DNA of 48,199 nt from contig JACPRK010000096.1 in assembly GCA_016190005.1 (NCBI GenBank), positions 1-48,199 on the forward strand, read 5' to 3'. A program made the position numbers and the translations under genes. Shown here in pieces: positions 24,356-33,049 of the stretch. This DNA is from Candidatus Wallbacteria bacterium. Lineage in GTDB: Bacteria > Muiribacteriota > UBA6191 > JACPRK01. The notes under the pieces were generated by a model. The model was not told the DNA's origin. It saw only the letters and a program-made list of their open reading frames with translations, and did not search any database. How positions within the stretch are numbered: the first letter of the stretch is position 1; each line of letters starts with the position of its first letter.

Positions 24356-26860
24356 ATGACCTACGACGAAAACCGGATCTTCCACACGCCCCCTCTGACG
24401 CGCATCGAACGCCGCGGCATCGCCCTGGCCATCGACGGCGACACCCCCAACTGGATCGCAACCGACGTGCGCGGCTCGCGGCTGCTGACCTTGCTCGACG
24501 GCAAGCGCCCTTTCGGCGAGGTCGTGCGCGAGTATGCCGCGCGCGAGGGCGTCGAGCTCTCCCGCGCCTGGATCCACGCCGACTGGTTCGTGCGGGCGCT
24601 CGAGCGCCAGGGGCTGGCCGCACCCCACGCCTTTTCGCCGGCCCCGTACTCCGGGCGCGCCTCGACGCTTGCGCTGGAGCGGCTCTCCGAACTCTGGCTC
24701 CACACGAACAACAGCTGCAACCTCCAGTGTACGCACTGCCTGGTCAGCTCGGGCCCCGGCGGGGACAAGGGCCTCCCGGGCGAGAAGCTCGTGGACTTCA
24801 TCGCCCAGGCCCATCGCCTGGGCACCCGGCGGTTCTACTTCACGGGCGGCGAGCCGTTCGCCCGCAAGGACATCTTCGAGCTGATCGCGCTCGTCACCGA
24901 GGAGCTCGCAAGCGAGCTGATCGTCCTGACCAATGCCACGCTGTTCGAAGAAGAGCGCCTGGAGAAGCTCGGCCGCGTCGACCGGCAGCGGCTGCGCCTG
25001 CAGGTCAGCCTCGACGGCGCGACGGCCGCGGTCAACGACCGGCTCCGGGGCGAGGGCAGCTTCGAGACGATCTGCGCCGGCCTGCGAACGGCCGCGCGGC
25101 TCGGCTTCCCCGTCACGGTCACCTCGGTGGTAACGCGCGACAATCTGTCCGAGCTGCCCGGGATGGTTGCGCTCACCGCAGAGGAAGGTGTCTCGAACCT
25201 GCACCTGATGTGGCTCCACAGGCGCGGGCGGGCGGTGGACCGCGGCGCGAGCTTCTTCCCGTCGACGTCGGAGCTGGTGGACTTGACGCGCCGCGTCAAG
25301 ACCCTCGCGGCCCAGGCCGGGGTTCAGCTCGACAACACCGCCTCGGCCCGCTACCGCGTCAACGGCAGGCCGGGCGCGCGTTACGACCTGGGGAACCAGG
25401 CGTGGGAGAGTCTCTGCATCTACTCCGACGGCCGCGTCTACCCGTCGGCCGCGCTGGCCAACCACCGGCCGCTCTGCTGCGGCGACGCGCTGGAGCAGCC
25501 TCTGGAGCGCATCTGGCGCGACGGCCATATCGCCCGCGAGCTCCGCGAGGCCACCGTGCTCCGCAAGAGCGGCGCGCACGCCGACTTCTTGAAGTACTTC
25601 ACCGGCGGCGGCGACGTCGAGCACAGCTACATCGCCAGCGAGGCCCGCCACGGCAAGGGCAGCTTCCTGGCCGAGGACCCCTACTACGAGCTGGCGCGCG
25701 AGCTGGTCCTGGACGCGATGTTCGAGCTGGCCGCCGAGGGCCGCGCAGCCACCAACATGCGCTCCGGCCACAACGCCCCGCCCGTCTACCACGCGATGGG
25801 CGCCGGTAGCGTCGTCTGCGGCGCCGACGACGTCGACGTCACTCGCGACTACGAGGTCCGAACCCTCCACTCCAACTGCGTGCTCGGCTTCGACGTGGAG
25901 CGCCCTCACCGCCTCGTACAGCAATTCTACGGCGAGGCCGCGCAGGAGCCCAAACCCGGCCTCTGCTGCCCGGAGAGCTTCGCCAAGGAGGATGTCTCGC
26001 ACATTCCGGAAGCCGTCCAGGCGCGTGCCTTCGGGTGCGGCTCGCCCGTCTCGCTGGCCGGCGTGCGCGAGGGCGAGACCATCGTCGATCTCGGAAGCGG
26101 CGGCGGCATCGACTGCTTCATCGCGGCGCGCAAGACCGGCCCCGCGGGCGCCGTCATCGGCGTCGACATGACCGAAAAGATGCTCCAGGTCGCCAACGAG
26201 AACCTGCCGCTCGTCGCCGCCAACCTGGGCTACACCAACGTGGAGTTCCGCAAGGGGTTCCTCGAGAAGGTGCCCGTGGACAGTCGCTCGGTCGACCTCG
26301 TCACTTCCAACTGCGTCATCAACCTCTCGCCGGACAAGCGCGCGGTGCTCTCGGAGATCTGGCGCATGCTGAAGGACCACGGCCGCCTGGTCGTGAGCGA
26401 CATCGTCAGCGAGGGGCCGATCCCCTCGCATCTGAAGGTCAACTCGATGCTCTGGGGCGAGTGCCTGGGCGGCGCGCTCGCCGAGGACGAGCTCCTCGGC
26501 ATGCTCGAGGCCGCAGGATTCCATGGGATCTCGCTCCTCAAGAAGTCCTTCTGGCAGGAGGTGGCCGGCTACCGATTCCACTCGGTCACCGTGCGCGGCT
26601 ACAAGTTCGAGAAGAAGGCGGGGTGCGACTTCATCGGCCAGTGGGCCATCTACCAGGGCCCCTACAAAGCCGTGCTCGACGAGGAGGGGCATCTCTTCCC
26701 CCGCGGCGAGGCGGTCGAGGTCTGCACGGACACCTTCGCCCGGCTTGCGCAGCCGCCCTACATCGGGGCCTTCACGCTGGTCGGCGACGGCGCTCCGGCC
26801 GGCGCCCAGCCCGCCGCGGGCGGCGAGGCCTGCTGCGCCCCAGGCGGGGCGTGCTGCTGA
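24356..26860 (+). CDS. PqqD-like, radical SAM/SPASM and ArsM methyltransferase fusion
   Basis: An 834-aa multidomain enzyme. Residues about 15-90 resemble PqqD (WIATDVRGSRLLTLLDG). The radical SAM domain follows, with CNLQCTHC (Cys121, 125, 128) for the 4Fe-4S cluster, FTGGEPF (162-168) and QVSLDGA. A SPASM-like region has Cys at about 353, 373 and 374 (SLCIYSDG, LCCGD). From about 520 onward the sequence is an ArsM-type arsenite methyltransferase: GLCCPE, FGCGSPV, VDLGSGGGID (SAM site, about 576), SNCVINLSPDK (about 650) and WGECLGGAL (about 701). All four Cys known from CmArsM appear to be present. The C-terminal domain (AIYQGP, EVCTDTFARL) also matches ArsM. It ends with a CCAPGGACC tail. 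It probably acts on arsenicals or a related thiol-bound substrate in the cytoplasm; the product and order of steps are inference. It lies 27 bp after the permease. Confidence 0.85.
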   Translation: MTYDENRIFHTPPLTRIERRGIALAIDGDTPNWIATDVRGSRLLTLLDGKRPFGEVVREYAAREGVELSRAWIHADWFVRALERQGLAAPHAFSPAPYSGRASTLALERLSELWLHTNNSCNLQCTHCLVSSGPGGDKGLPGEKLVDFIAQAHRLGTRRFYFTGGEPFARKDIFELIALVTEELASELIVLTNATLFEEERLEKLGRVDRQRLRLQVSLDGATAAVNDRLRGEGSFETICAGLRTAARLGFPVTVTSVVTRDNLSELPGMVALTAEEGVSNLHLMWLHRRGRAVDRGASFFPSTSELVDLTRRVKTLAAQAGVQLDNTASARYRVNGRPGARYDLGNQAWESLCIYSDGRVYPSAALANHRPLCCGDALEQPLERIWRDGHIARELREATVLRKSGAHADFLKYFTGGGDVEHSYIASEARHGKGSFLAEDPYYELARELVLDAMFELAAEGRAATNMRSGHNAPPVYHAMGAGSVVCGADDVDVTRDYEVRTLHSNCVLGFDVERPHRLVQQFYGEAAQEPKPGLCCPESFAKEDVSHIPEAVQARAFGCGSPVSLAGVREGETIVDLGSGGGIDCFIAARKTGPAGAVIGVDMTEKMLQVANENLPLVAANLGYTNVEFRKGFLEKVPVDSRSVDLVTSNCVINLSPDKRAVLSEIWRMLKDHGRLVVSDIVSEGPIPSHLKVNSMLWGECLGGALAEDELLGMLEAAGFHGISLLKKSFWQEVAGYRFHSVTVRGYKFEKKAGCDFIGQWAIYQGPYKAVLDEEGHLFPRGEAVEVCTDTFARLAQPPYIGAFTLVGDGAPAGAQPAAGGEACCAPGGACC

Positions 26861-26913
26861 GCCCTAGGGGCCGCTTCGGGTAGACTTCGCCGCGAGGCGG
26901 TGTGGCGCGGCCG

Positions 26914-29019
26914 ATGGAGCTCGAAGGCAAGACGTTCGGCAAGTACCGGGTGATGGAGCTGCTCGGCCAGGGCGGCATGGGGGCCGTTTTTCGGGCGGTA
27001 CACGAGGAGCTGGGGCGCGAGGTCGCCCTCAAGGTGCTGCCCGAGGCGCGGCTGGGGCGCGGCCCGCAGCACTTGAAGCGCTTCATGCGCGAGGCCGCCG
27101 TCTGCTCGCGGCTCTCCCACCCCAACATTGTGAAGGTCTACGACTTCGGGGTCGACAACGAAGTCTACTACTACGCGATGGAGCTCCTTCAGGCCGCCAG
27201 CCTCGAGGACCTGATGGAAAAGGAGCCGCGCCTGGGCGTGCCCTTCACGCTGAAGGTCGCCCGAGACCTGGCGTCGGCGCTGGCCTACTACCTGCCGCAG
27301 GGGATCGTCCACCGCGACCTGAAGCCGTCCAACATCCTGCTGGTGAACGGCGGCGAGCGGGCGGTCGTCACGGACTTCGGGCTGGTGAAGGACCTTGCGG
27401 CGTCCCGCGTCACGCGGACGGGCGTGATCGTCGGCACGCCCTACTACGTGGCCCCGGAGGTCCTGCAGGGAGGTCCCACGACCGCGTCGACGGATCTCTG
27501 GCAGGTCGGCGTCATCCTCTACCGGATGCTGGCGGGCGAGTACCCGATCGGAGAGGACGCAAAGGATGCAATGGCCCTCTTCGCTCAGATCGCCAACCGC
27601 GAGCCGCGTGAGCTCCGAGAGCTGCGGCCCGACGTGCCCCAGGGGCTGGCCGCCGTGGTGATGAACTGCCTGGCGAAGGACCCGGCTACGCGCTACGCCA
27701 CAGGCGAAGAGCTGGCGGCCGACGTGGAGACCGCCGCCCGGCGGGGCCGGGTCGCCCGCCGCGCCGGCGTTGCGACCTCCGACCCGTTGGCCTGCGTGCC
27801 CACCCAGCCGATGCCGAGCGGCCGCCAGCCCGCGGCGGCGGCCCCCTCCCCCCCTGGCTCGGGCGCTCAGGGTGGGGCCGACCCGCCGCCCGCCGGTTCG
27901 GGCCGCACGCTCGCGGCGACCCGCGAATCCGTCCCGGGCTCCGCCAGCCGGCCCGCGGCGCTGCACTCCTCCCGCGTGCCGACACTCGCAGCCCCAGCGA
28001 CAGCATCGAAAGCCGCCCTGGTCCTGGCCGCCTGCGCGCTCCTGGCCCTTCCAGCCGCCTTCGCCCTGCGGCACCGAGCGCCCGACCCGGCGCAACGGGT
28101 CGCATCGGAGCCAAACGGTCCGCCAGCTCCACTTGAGCGGACTCCCTCTCTCCCGCCGGACCCCGTCGGGCCCTTCCTCCAGGCCATCGCCGACCTCGCC
28201 CCCGTCGCCCGCGCCGAGCTGGCCGACGACCTCGTCTTCAAGGCCGCCCCGCGAGACAGACCGCGCGCAGCCGCAGCAGCCTTTTCAGCCCTGGCGACCT
28301 CGCCCGTCGCCCTCAAGCTCACCGCCAACCCCTCCGTGGCCTGCGCGGCCCTCGCCACCGGCGTCGCCTGGGACCAGCGCTGCGCAGCCAGCCGAAGGCT
28401 CTTGGAACTCTTGCGCATCGAGCTTCTCGCCCGCGAGTGGAAACAACCGCCCCCCTTCCAGCTCCAGACCCGCCTGGCTCCTGCTGTCGGCTTCCACGAC
28501 GCCGTCGTCGCCTCACGCAAGGACCTCACCGGCCCGCAGCTCCGGGCGCTCCTGGAGCGCCTCTACCCGCCCCCTGCCCGCCTGGAGATCCTCGTCGAGC
28601 ACCGCGGCCACGAGGATACCTACGCGTTCGACGGTCACCCCTCCACCGTCCTCGGCGAGGTCGGAAACGTCTTCTTCGCCACCACCGATCGCATCCAGCA
28701 GGAGTCCCTCTCACACCCCTTCCAGGTCCCCGCCGGCGGCTACAGGAGCCTCACCCTGCTCGCCCTGTTGAGCGACCTCAACCCGAGCCACGCGTTCATC
28801 GCCGAGCTGACTCCCGCAAACACCAGGTCATCTCTCTTGCTCCCCATCCTCAGGCTCAGCGACTCCCCCCGCGACGCCGGCTGGTTCGCCGCCACCACGC
28901 GCCTCGCCCCAGGCGTCCTCCCCCCTGGCCGTTACCAGCTCCGCCTCGCCGCCCGCGAGCTCTTCCGCCGCTCCGTCCCCCGCCCCAACCTGGCCGCCCT
29001 TTGCTTCCTCACCGAGTGA
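26914..29019 (+). CDS. Transmembrane Ser/Thr protein kinase (Hanks type)
   Basis: A 701-aa kinase counted from the ATG at 26914. Residues 8-280 are the kinase domain: GQGGMGAVFRA (P loop), VALKVLP with Lys40, IVHRDLKPSN with Asp135, VTDFG with Asp154, then VAPEVLQ. A Pro/Ala-rich juxtamembrane stretch follows (about 290-360), one membrane helix (about 366-386, ALVLAACALLALPAAFAL) and a 310-residue outer domain with Arg/Pro-rich helices and beta-like strands, no PASTA repeats. A GTG at 26902 with GAGG upstream is an alternative start (four more residues). It is 53 bp after the radical SAM-ArsM gene and could regulate the exporter or the enzyme. The sensed ligand is unknown. Confidence 0.9.
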   Translation: MELEGKTFGKYRVMELLGQGGMGAVFRAVHEELGREVALKVLPEARLGRGPQHLKRFMREAAVCSRLSHPNIVKVYDFGVDNEVYYYAMELLQAASLEDLMEKEPRLGVPFTLKVARDLASALAYYLPQGIVHRDLKPSNILLVNGGERAVVTDFGLVKDLAASRVTRTGVIVGTPYYVAPEVLQGGPTTASTDLWQVGVILYRMLAGEYPIGEDAKDAMALFAQIANREPRELRELRPDVPQGLAAVVMNCLAKDPATRYATGEELAADVETAARRGRVARRAGVATSDPLACVPTQPMPSGRQPAAAAPSPPGSGAQGGADPPPAGSGRTLAATRESVPGSASRPAALHSSRVPTLAAPATASKAALVLAACALLALPAAFALRHRAPDPAQRVASEPNGPPAPLERTPSLPPDPVGPFLQAIADLAPVARAELADDLVFKAAPRDRPRAAAAAFSALATSPVALKLTANPSVACAALATGVAWDQRCAASRRLLELLRIELLAREWKQPPPFQLQTRLAPAVGFHDAVVASRKDLTGPQLRALLERLYPPPARLEILVEHRGHEDTYAFDGHPSTVLGEVGNVFFATTDRIQQESLSHPFQVPAGGYRSLTLLALLSDLNPSHAFIAELTPANTRSSLLLPILRLSDSPRDAGWFAATTRLAPGVLPPGRYQLRLAARELFRRSVPRPNLAALCFLTE

Positions 29020-29033
29020 CGGCCCGCGGCCTT

Positions 29034-29453
29034 CTATCTTCCTCCTCCTTCCCTTCCCATCCCGAGAACCACCTTCCACTGCTCCGCGCTTACCGGCACC
29101 ACACTCAGCCGCCCCAGCCGGAAGAGGTCCCAGCCCGCCAGCTCCGCGCGTCCCTTCATCTCGTCCAGCGTCACCGGCCGCCCCAGAGCCTTCTCGGGCT
29201 CCAGGTCGAACACCGCCAGCTTCGGATCGGAGAGTCTCGGATCGGCGTACGGATCGCTCGCCACCCGCGCCAGGCCGACCACCGCTCGCACGCCGCCCGT
29301 GTGGTAGACCAGCGCCCGGTCACCTTTCCTCGCCTTGCGAATGTGGATCAGCGCCAGGTGGTTCGTCACCCCGTCCCAGACCGTCCGGCCGTCTCGGCAA
29401 AGCTGCTCCCACGAGTACACTTCGGGTTCCGTCTTCAAGAGCCAACACGCCAT
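29034..29453 (-). CDS. EVE-domain protein
   Basis: A 139-aa single-domain protein of the EVE/PUA-like family (thymocyte nuclear protein 1 relatives), a fold thought to bind modified bases in nucleic acid. Diagnostic parts are WLLKTEPEVYSWEQL, TVWDGVTNHLAL, KGDRALVYHTGG, VVGLARVASDPYAD and a long tail with WDLFRLGRLSVVPVS. AGGAGG lies seven bases before the ATG at 29453. It converges with the kinase gene (14 bp apart) and is divergent from the catabolic operon. The family is clear; the cellular target is not known. Confidence 0.9.
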   Translation of the reverse strand: MACWLLKTEPEVYSWEQLCRDGRTVWDGVTNHLALIHIRKARKGDRALVYHTGGVRAVVGLARVASDPYADPRLSDPKLAVFDLEPEKALGRPVTLDEMKGRAELAGWDLFRLGRLSVVPVSAEQWKVVLGMGREGGGR

Positions 29454-29494
29454 GAATGCCCTCCTGATTTCGTGACCGATGCTACCACAGACCC

Positions 29495-29523
29495 TTGACC
29501 CCGAGCCGCTTCCGGTGTAGTCT
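29495..29523 (+). promoter_or_regulatory. Candidate promoter of the catabolic operon
   Basis: TTGACC (29495-29500), 17-bp spacer, TAGTCT (29518-29523). The -35 is 5 of 6 to consensus; the -10 only 3 of 6. The start would be near 29530, about 55 bases before the crotonase ATG. The position, in the 132-bp divergent gap, makes it plausible. Confidence 0.35.
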
Positions 29524-29585
29524 GGGCGACCTTCGCGGCGGCCGGGCAGAGACCGCGCGAGCTACATCATCATGAGAGGTGCTCC

Positions 29586-30383
29586 ATGACTGCATCCGAT
29601 ACGAAGCTGGTCCATTACCGACCCGAAAAGGGCATCGCCGTCATCGAGATGGATGATCCCCCGGCCAATACCTACACCTACGAGATGATGCGCCAGCTCG
29701 ACGAGGCCATCCTCCAGGCCCGCATGGACAACGAAGTCCACGTCATCGTCCTCCGCGGCGCTGGCGACAAGTTCTTCAGCGCCGGCGCCAACATCAAGAT
29801 GCTCTCCGAGGCCGACCCGGGCTGGAAGTACTACTTCTGCCTCCACGCCAACGAGACCCTCTGCCGCCTCGAGCAGACCCCCAAGCTCACCATCGCAGCC
29901 TTGAACGGCCACACCGTCGGCGGCGGCCTCGAGATCGCCATGGCCTGCGACCTGCGCCTCGCCCGCAAGGACAGCGGCAAGATCGGCCTCCCCGAGGTCA
30001 ACCTCGGTGTCCTCCCCGGAACCGGCGGCACCCAGCGCCTCGCCCGCATGGTCGGCAAGTCCCGCGCCATCGAATTGATGGTCACCGGCCGTACCTTCTC
30101 CTTCGAGGAGGCCGAGGAGCTGGGCATCGTCAATCAGATTATGGATCGCGACTCGTTCTGGGACGAGGTCGTCGCCTACGCCCGCCAGTTCGTCCCGCCC
30201 AACAAGGCCGCCAAGGCCGTCGGCCGCATCAAGCGCTCCGTGCAGACGGGCCTCGAAGTCGGCTTCGCCGAGGGCCTCGCCATCGAGCGCGAGATGCAGC
30301 AGCTCCTCTTCCAGAGCGAGGACGCCAAGGAAGGCCTCCACGCCTACGTCGAGAAGCGGCAGCCCCGCTTCGCGGCCCGCTGA
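29586..30383 (+). CDS. Enoyl-CoA hydratase/isomerase (crotonase family)
   Basis: A 265-aa crotonase-fold enzyme acting on CoA esters. The first oxyanion segment is FFSAGANIKML (about 63-73), the second GHTVGGGLEIAMACDLR with Glu116, and the second catalytic position GLPEVNLGVLPGTGGTQRL with Glu137; both Glu residues of true hydratases are present. AGAGG lies before the ATG. It heads a six-gene operon with an aldehyde dehydrogenase, a BoxB-like oxygenase, an amidohydrolase, a second crotonase and a CMD protein, which points to degradation of an aromatic or cyclic acyl-CoA; the precise CoA substrate cannot be read from the sequence. Confidence 0.9.
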   Translation: MTASDTKLVHYRPEKGIAVIEMDDPPANTYTYEMMRQLDEAILQARMDNEVHVIVLRGAGDKFFSAGANIKMLSEADPGWKYYFCLHANETLCRLEQTPKLTIAALNGHTVGGGLEIAMACDLRLARKDSGKIGLPEVNLGVLPGTGGTQRLARMVGKSRAIELMVTGRTFSFEEAEELGIVNQIMDRDSFWDEVVAYARQFVPPNKAAKAVGRIKRSVQTGLEVGFAEGLAIEREMQQLLFQSEDAKEGLHAYVEKRQPRFAAR

Positions 30384-30401
30384 CCCCCCGGAGCTCGCCA
30401 G

Positions 30402-31865
30402 ATGTCGAACACCGAAATCCTCCCGGGCCAGCTCTTCATCGGCGGCCAGTGGCGTGACGCAGCCTCAGGCGAATCCATCGACACCCTCAATCCGGCCACC
30501 GGCGAGAAGCTCACCACCTTGGCCGAGGCCGGCGCCGCCGACGTCGACAGTGCGGTCGCCGCCGCCCGGCAGGCCTTCGAGTCGAAGCCCTGGGCCACCA
30601 TGGCCGCCGCCGACCGCGGCCGCCTGCTCACCAAGCTCGCCTCGCTCGTCGAGCGGGATATCGAGAAGCTCGCCCGGCTCGAAACCCTCGACAACGGCAA
30701 GCCCATCTTCGAGTCCCGCTACGTCGACATGCCCACCATCGTCGACATCTTCCACTACTACGCCGGCTGGGCCACCAAGCTCCACGGCGAGACCATCCCC
30801 GTCCGCGGCCCCTACCTCAACTACACCCTCCGCGAACCGGTCGGCGTCGTCGGCGCCATCGTCCCCTGGAACTTCCCGCTCCTCCTGGCCTCCTGGAAGC
30901 TGGGACCCGCGCTTGCTGCCGGAAACACCGTCGTCCTCAAACCTGCGGAGCAGACCTCCCTCACCGCCCTGGAGCTCGCCCGGCTCACCGTCGAAGCCGG
31001 CTTCCCCCCGGGCGTCGTCAACGTCGTCACCGGCCGCGGCCACGTCACCGGCGCCGCCCTGGCATCCCACCCGGGCGTCGACAAGGTCGCCTTCACCGGC
31101 AGCACCACCACCGGCAAGGCCGTGATGCGCGCCGGCGTGGAGACCTTGAAGCGCGTCACGCTCGAGCTGGGCGGCAAGTCCCCCAACATCGTCCTGGAGG
31201 ACGCCGACCTCGAAAACGCCGTCAAGGGCGCCTACAACGGCATCTTCTACGGAAAGGGCGAAGTCTGCGCCGCAGGCTCCCGCCTCTTTGTCCACAAGAA
31301 GATCAAGGAGGCGTTCCTCGAGAAGCTCGTCGAGCGGACCAAGAAGCTCCTCCCCGCGGACCCGCTGGACCCGAAAACGCGATTGGGTGCTTTGGTCAGC
31401 GCCGCCCAGATGAAAAAGGTCCTCGACTATGTAGAGCTCGGCAAGTCCGAGGGCAGCCGCCTCGTCACCGGCGGCTCCGCCGTCACCGTCGGAAACGGCA
31501 AGGGCTACTTCGTCGCCCCCACCATCTTCGACGGCGTCGCCAACGGCTCGCGCCTCGCCCAGGAGGAGATCTTCGGTCCCGTCCTCGCCACCATCGAGTT
31601 CTCCGACACCGAAGAGGCCATCCGCGCTGCCAACGACAACCCCTACGGCCTCGCCGCCGCCGTCTGGACCAAGGACATCGCCAAGGCCCACTCCGTCGCC
31701 CACCGCCTGCGCGCCGGCACCGTCTGGATCAACTGCTACAACGCCTACGACGCGGCCGCTCCCTTCGGCGGCGTCAAGGCCAGCGGCTTCGGCCGCGACC
31801 TCGGAATGCACGCCCTCGAGTCCTACACCCAGGTCAAGGACGTCTGGGTCAACCTCAAGGACTGA
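30402..31865 (+). CDS. NAD(P)-dependent aldehyde dehydrogenase
   Basis: A 487-aa ALDH-superfamily enzyme oxidising an aldehyde to an acid. Catalytic features are Asn157 (IVPWNFP), Glu255 (TLELGGKSP), and Cys289 (GKGEVCAAGSR), plus the nucleotide-site FTGSTTTGK and the late EEIFGPV motif. It begins 18 bp after the crotonase. In the benzoyl-CoA epoxidation (box) pathway an aldehyde dehydrogenase oxidises the ring-cleavage semialdehyde; an equivalent role with the BoxB-like protein is likely but inferred. Confidence 0.93.
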   Translation: MSNTEILPGQLFIGGQWRDAASGESIDTLNPATGEKLTTLAEAGAADVDSAVAAARQAFESKPWATMAAADRGRLLTKLASLVERDIEKLARLETLDNGKPIFESRYVDMPTIVDIFHYYAGWATKLHGETIPVRGPYLNYTLREPVGVVGAIVPWNFPLLLASWKLGPALAAGNTVVLKPAEQTSLTALELARLTVEAGFPPGVVNVVTGRGHVTGAALASHPGVDKVAFTGSTTTGKAVMRAGVETLKRVTLELGGKSPNIVLEDADLENAVKGAYNGIFYGKGEVCAAGSRLFVHKKIKEAFLEKLVERTKKLLPADPLDPKTRLGALVSAAQMKKVLDYVELGKSEGSRLVTGGSAVTVGNGKGYFVAPTIFDGVANGSRLAQEEIFGPVLATIEFSDTEEAIRAANDNPYGLAAAVWTKDIAKAHSVAHRLRAGTVWINCYNAYDAAAPFGGVKASGFGRDLGMHALESYTQVKDVWVNLKD

Positions 31866-31884
31866 CGCGAAGGAGCCGCCCGCC

Positions 31885-33000
31885 ATGGCCAGAATCTCCA
31901 CCTTCGACGACTGGATCGACCTCTTCGCCGAGTGGCGCAGGGACATCGGCATCGATCTCCCCGAGATCGCCAGCTACCCCTTCGAGGCCAAGTACGGCAC
32001 CCTCAAGTGCTCCGAGATCGAGTACGGCGACTTCCGCGGCCAGCCCAAGTGGGAGCGCGTCCTGGAAATCCCCGACCAGCGCGTCCGCGACGCCCTCCAG
32101 AACCTGATCATCTATCAGGGCGACACCGAGTTCGCCTCCGTCGAGCAGCAGCGCTACCTCGTCGACACCGCTCCTGGCGAGTACGACCGCTACGCCCTCG
32201 TCCGCGTCATGACCGAGGAGATGCGGCACGGCTTTCAGATGTGCCACCTCCTCGTGAACCACTTCGGCCACTCCGGCAAGATCGAGGCCGCCAAGCAGCT
32301 CGAACGCCGCGCCTTCGCCAACAACCGGCTCCTCGGCGCCTTCAATCAGATCGTCGCCAACTGGCTCGACTTCTACACCTACACCGACTTCGTCGACCGC
32401 GACGGCAAGTACCAGCTCAACATGCTGAGCACCTCGGCCTTCGCCCCCCTGGCCCGCTCGATGCTCCCGATGCTCAAGGAGGAGTCCTTCCACCTAGGCA
32501 CCGGCCACGACGGCATCAAGCGCATCCTCAAGGCCGGCCTCGTCCCCACCGACATCCTCCAGAAGTACCTGAACAAGTGGATCTCCACGGCGTTCGACCT
32601 GTTCGGTGTCGACAACTCCAGCAGCGCCCACTGGTTCTACGTCTGGGGCCTCAAGGGGCGATTCGACGAGGCCTCCTCGCCGCCCGACCCCGACAAGAGC
32701 AAGCTCAACGAGCACAACCGCGAGCTCTACCGCCAGGAGTGCCTCGAACTCGTCGGCCAGTTCAACCGTGCCCTCCCCGAGGGCGCGACACCGCTCGTCG
32801 TCCCCGATCTCAAGTTCAACCGAAAGATCGGCCAGTACGCCAGCCAGTGCTTCACCGTCGACGGGCAGCCCGTGGCCCCCGAGCGCTACCCGGAGTATTC
32901 CGCGTCCATGCTCCCCTCCGAGGCCGATCAAGCACGCCTGAAGCCCATCCTGGCGACCAAGGGGTGGATCGCCGACAAGCCGATGCCGGCCGCAGCCTGA
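31885..33000 (+). CDS. BoxB-like di-iron oxygenase component (benzoyl-CoA epoxidase family)
   Basis: A 371-aa protein that follows benzoyl-CoA 2,3-epoxidase subunit BoxB along most of its core: YQGDTEFASVEQQRYL, AFNQIVANWL and YLNKWISTAFDLFG, then NGLKGRF-like WGLKGRFDEA. The di-iron ligand set of BoxB is present in order: Glu82 (QGDTE), Glu112 and His115 (EEMRH), an Asp in VDRDG (171/173), Glu200 and His203 (EESFH). It is about 100 residues shorter than BoxB (about 470 aa), missing N- and C-terminal parts, so it may use a different aryl- or alkyl-CoA. The partner reductase BoxA and the ring-cleaving BoxC are not in the window. Spacing of 19 bp from the ALDH gene. Confidence 0.83.
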   Translation: MARISTFDDWIDLFAEWRRDIGIDLPEIASYPFEAKYGTLKCSEIEYGDFRGQPKWERVLEIPDQRVRDALQNLIIYQGDTEFASVEQQRYLVDTAPGEYDRYALVRVMTEEMRHGFQMCHLLVNHFGHSGKIEAAKQLERRAFANNRLLGAFNQIVANWLDFYTYTDFVDRDGKYQLNMLSTSAFAPLARSMLPMLKEESFHLGTGHDGIKRILKAGLVPTDILQKYLNKWISTAFDLFGVDNSSSAHWFYVWGLKGRFDEASSPPDPDKSKLNEHNRELYRQECLELVGQFNRALPEGATPLVVPDLKFNRKIGQYASQCFTVDGQPVAPERYPEYSASMLPSEADQARLKPILATKGWIADKPMPAAA

Positions 33001-33049
33001 CCCGGCCGGCCCGGCCGGAAGCGGCCCGGCGCACGCCGCCCCAGCCCCC

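Noticed and set aside
24128-26692. Long open frame (854 codons) antisense to the radical SAM-ArsM gene
   Set aside because: In GC-rich DNA the opposite strand of a real gene stays open. The sense frame holds clear radical SAM and ArsM motifs; the antisense product shows only Gly/Asp/Val-rich composition and no domain.
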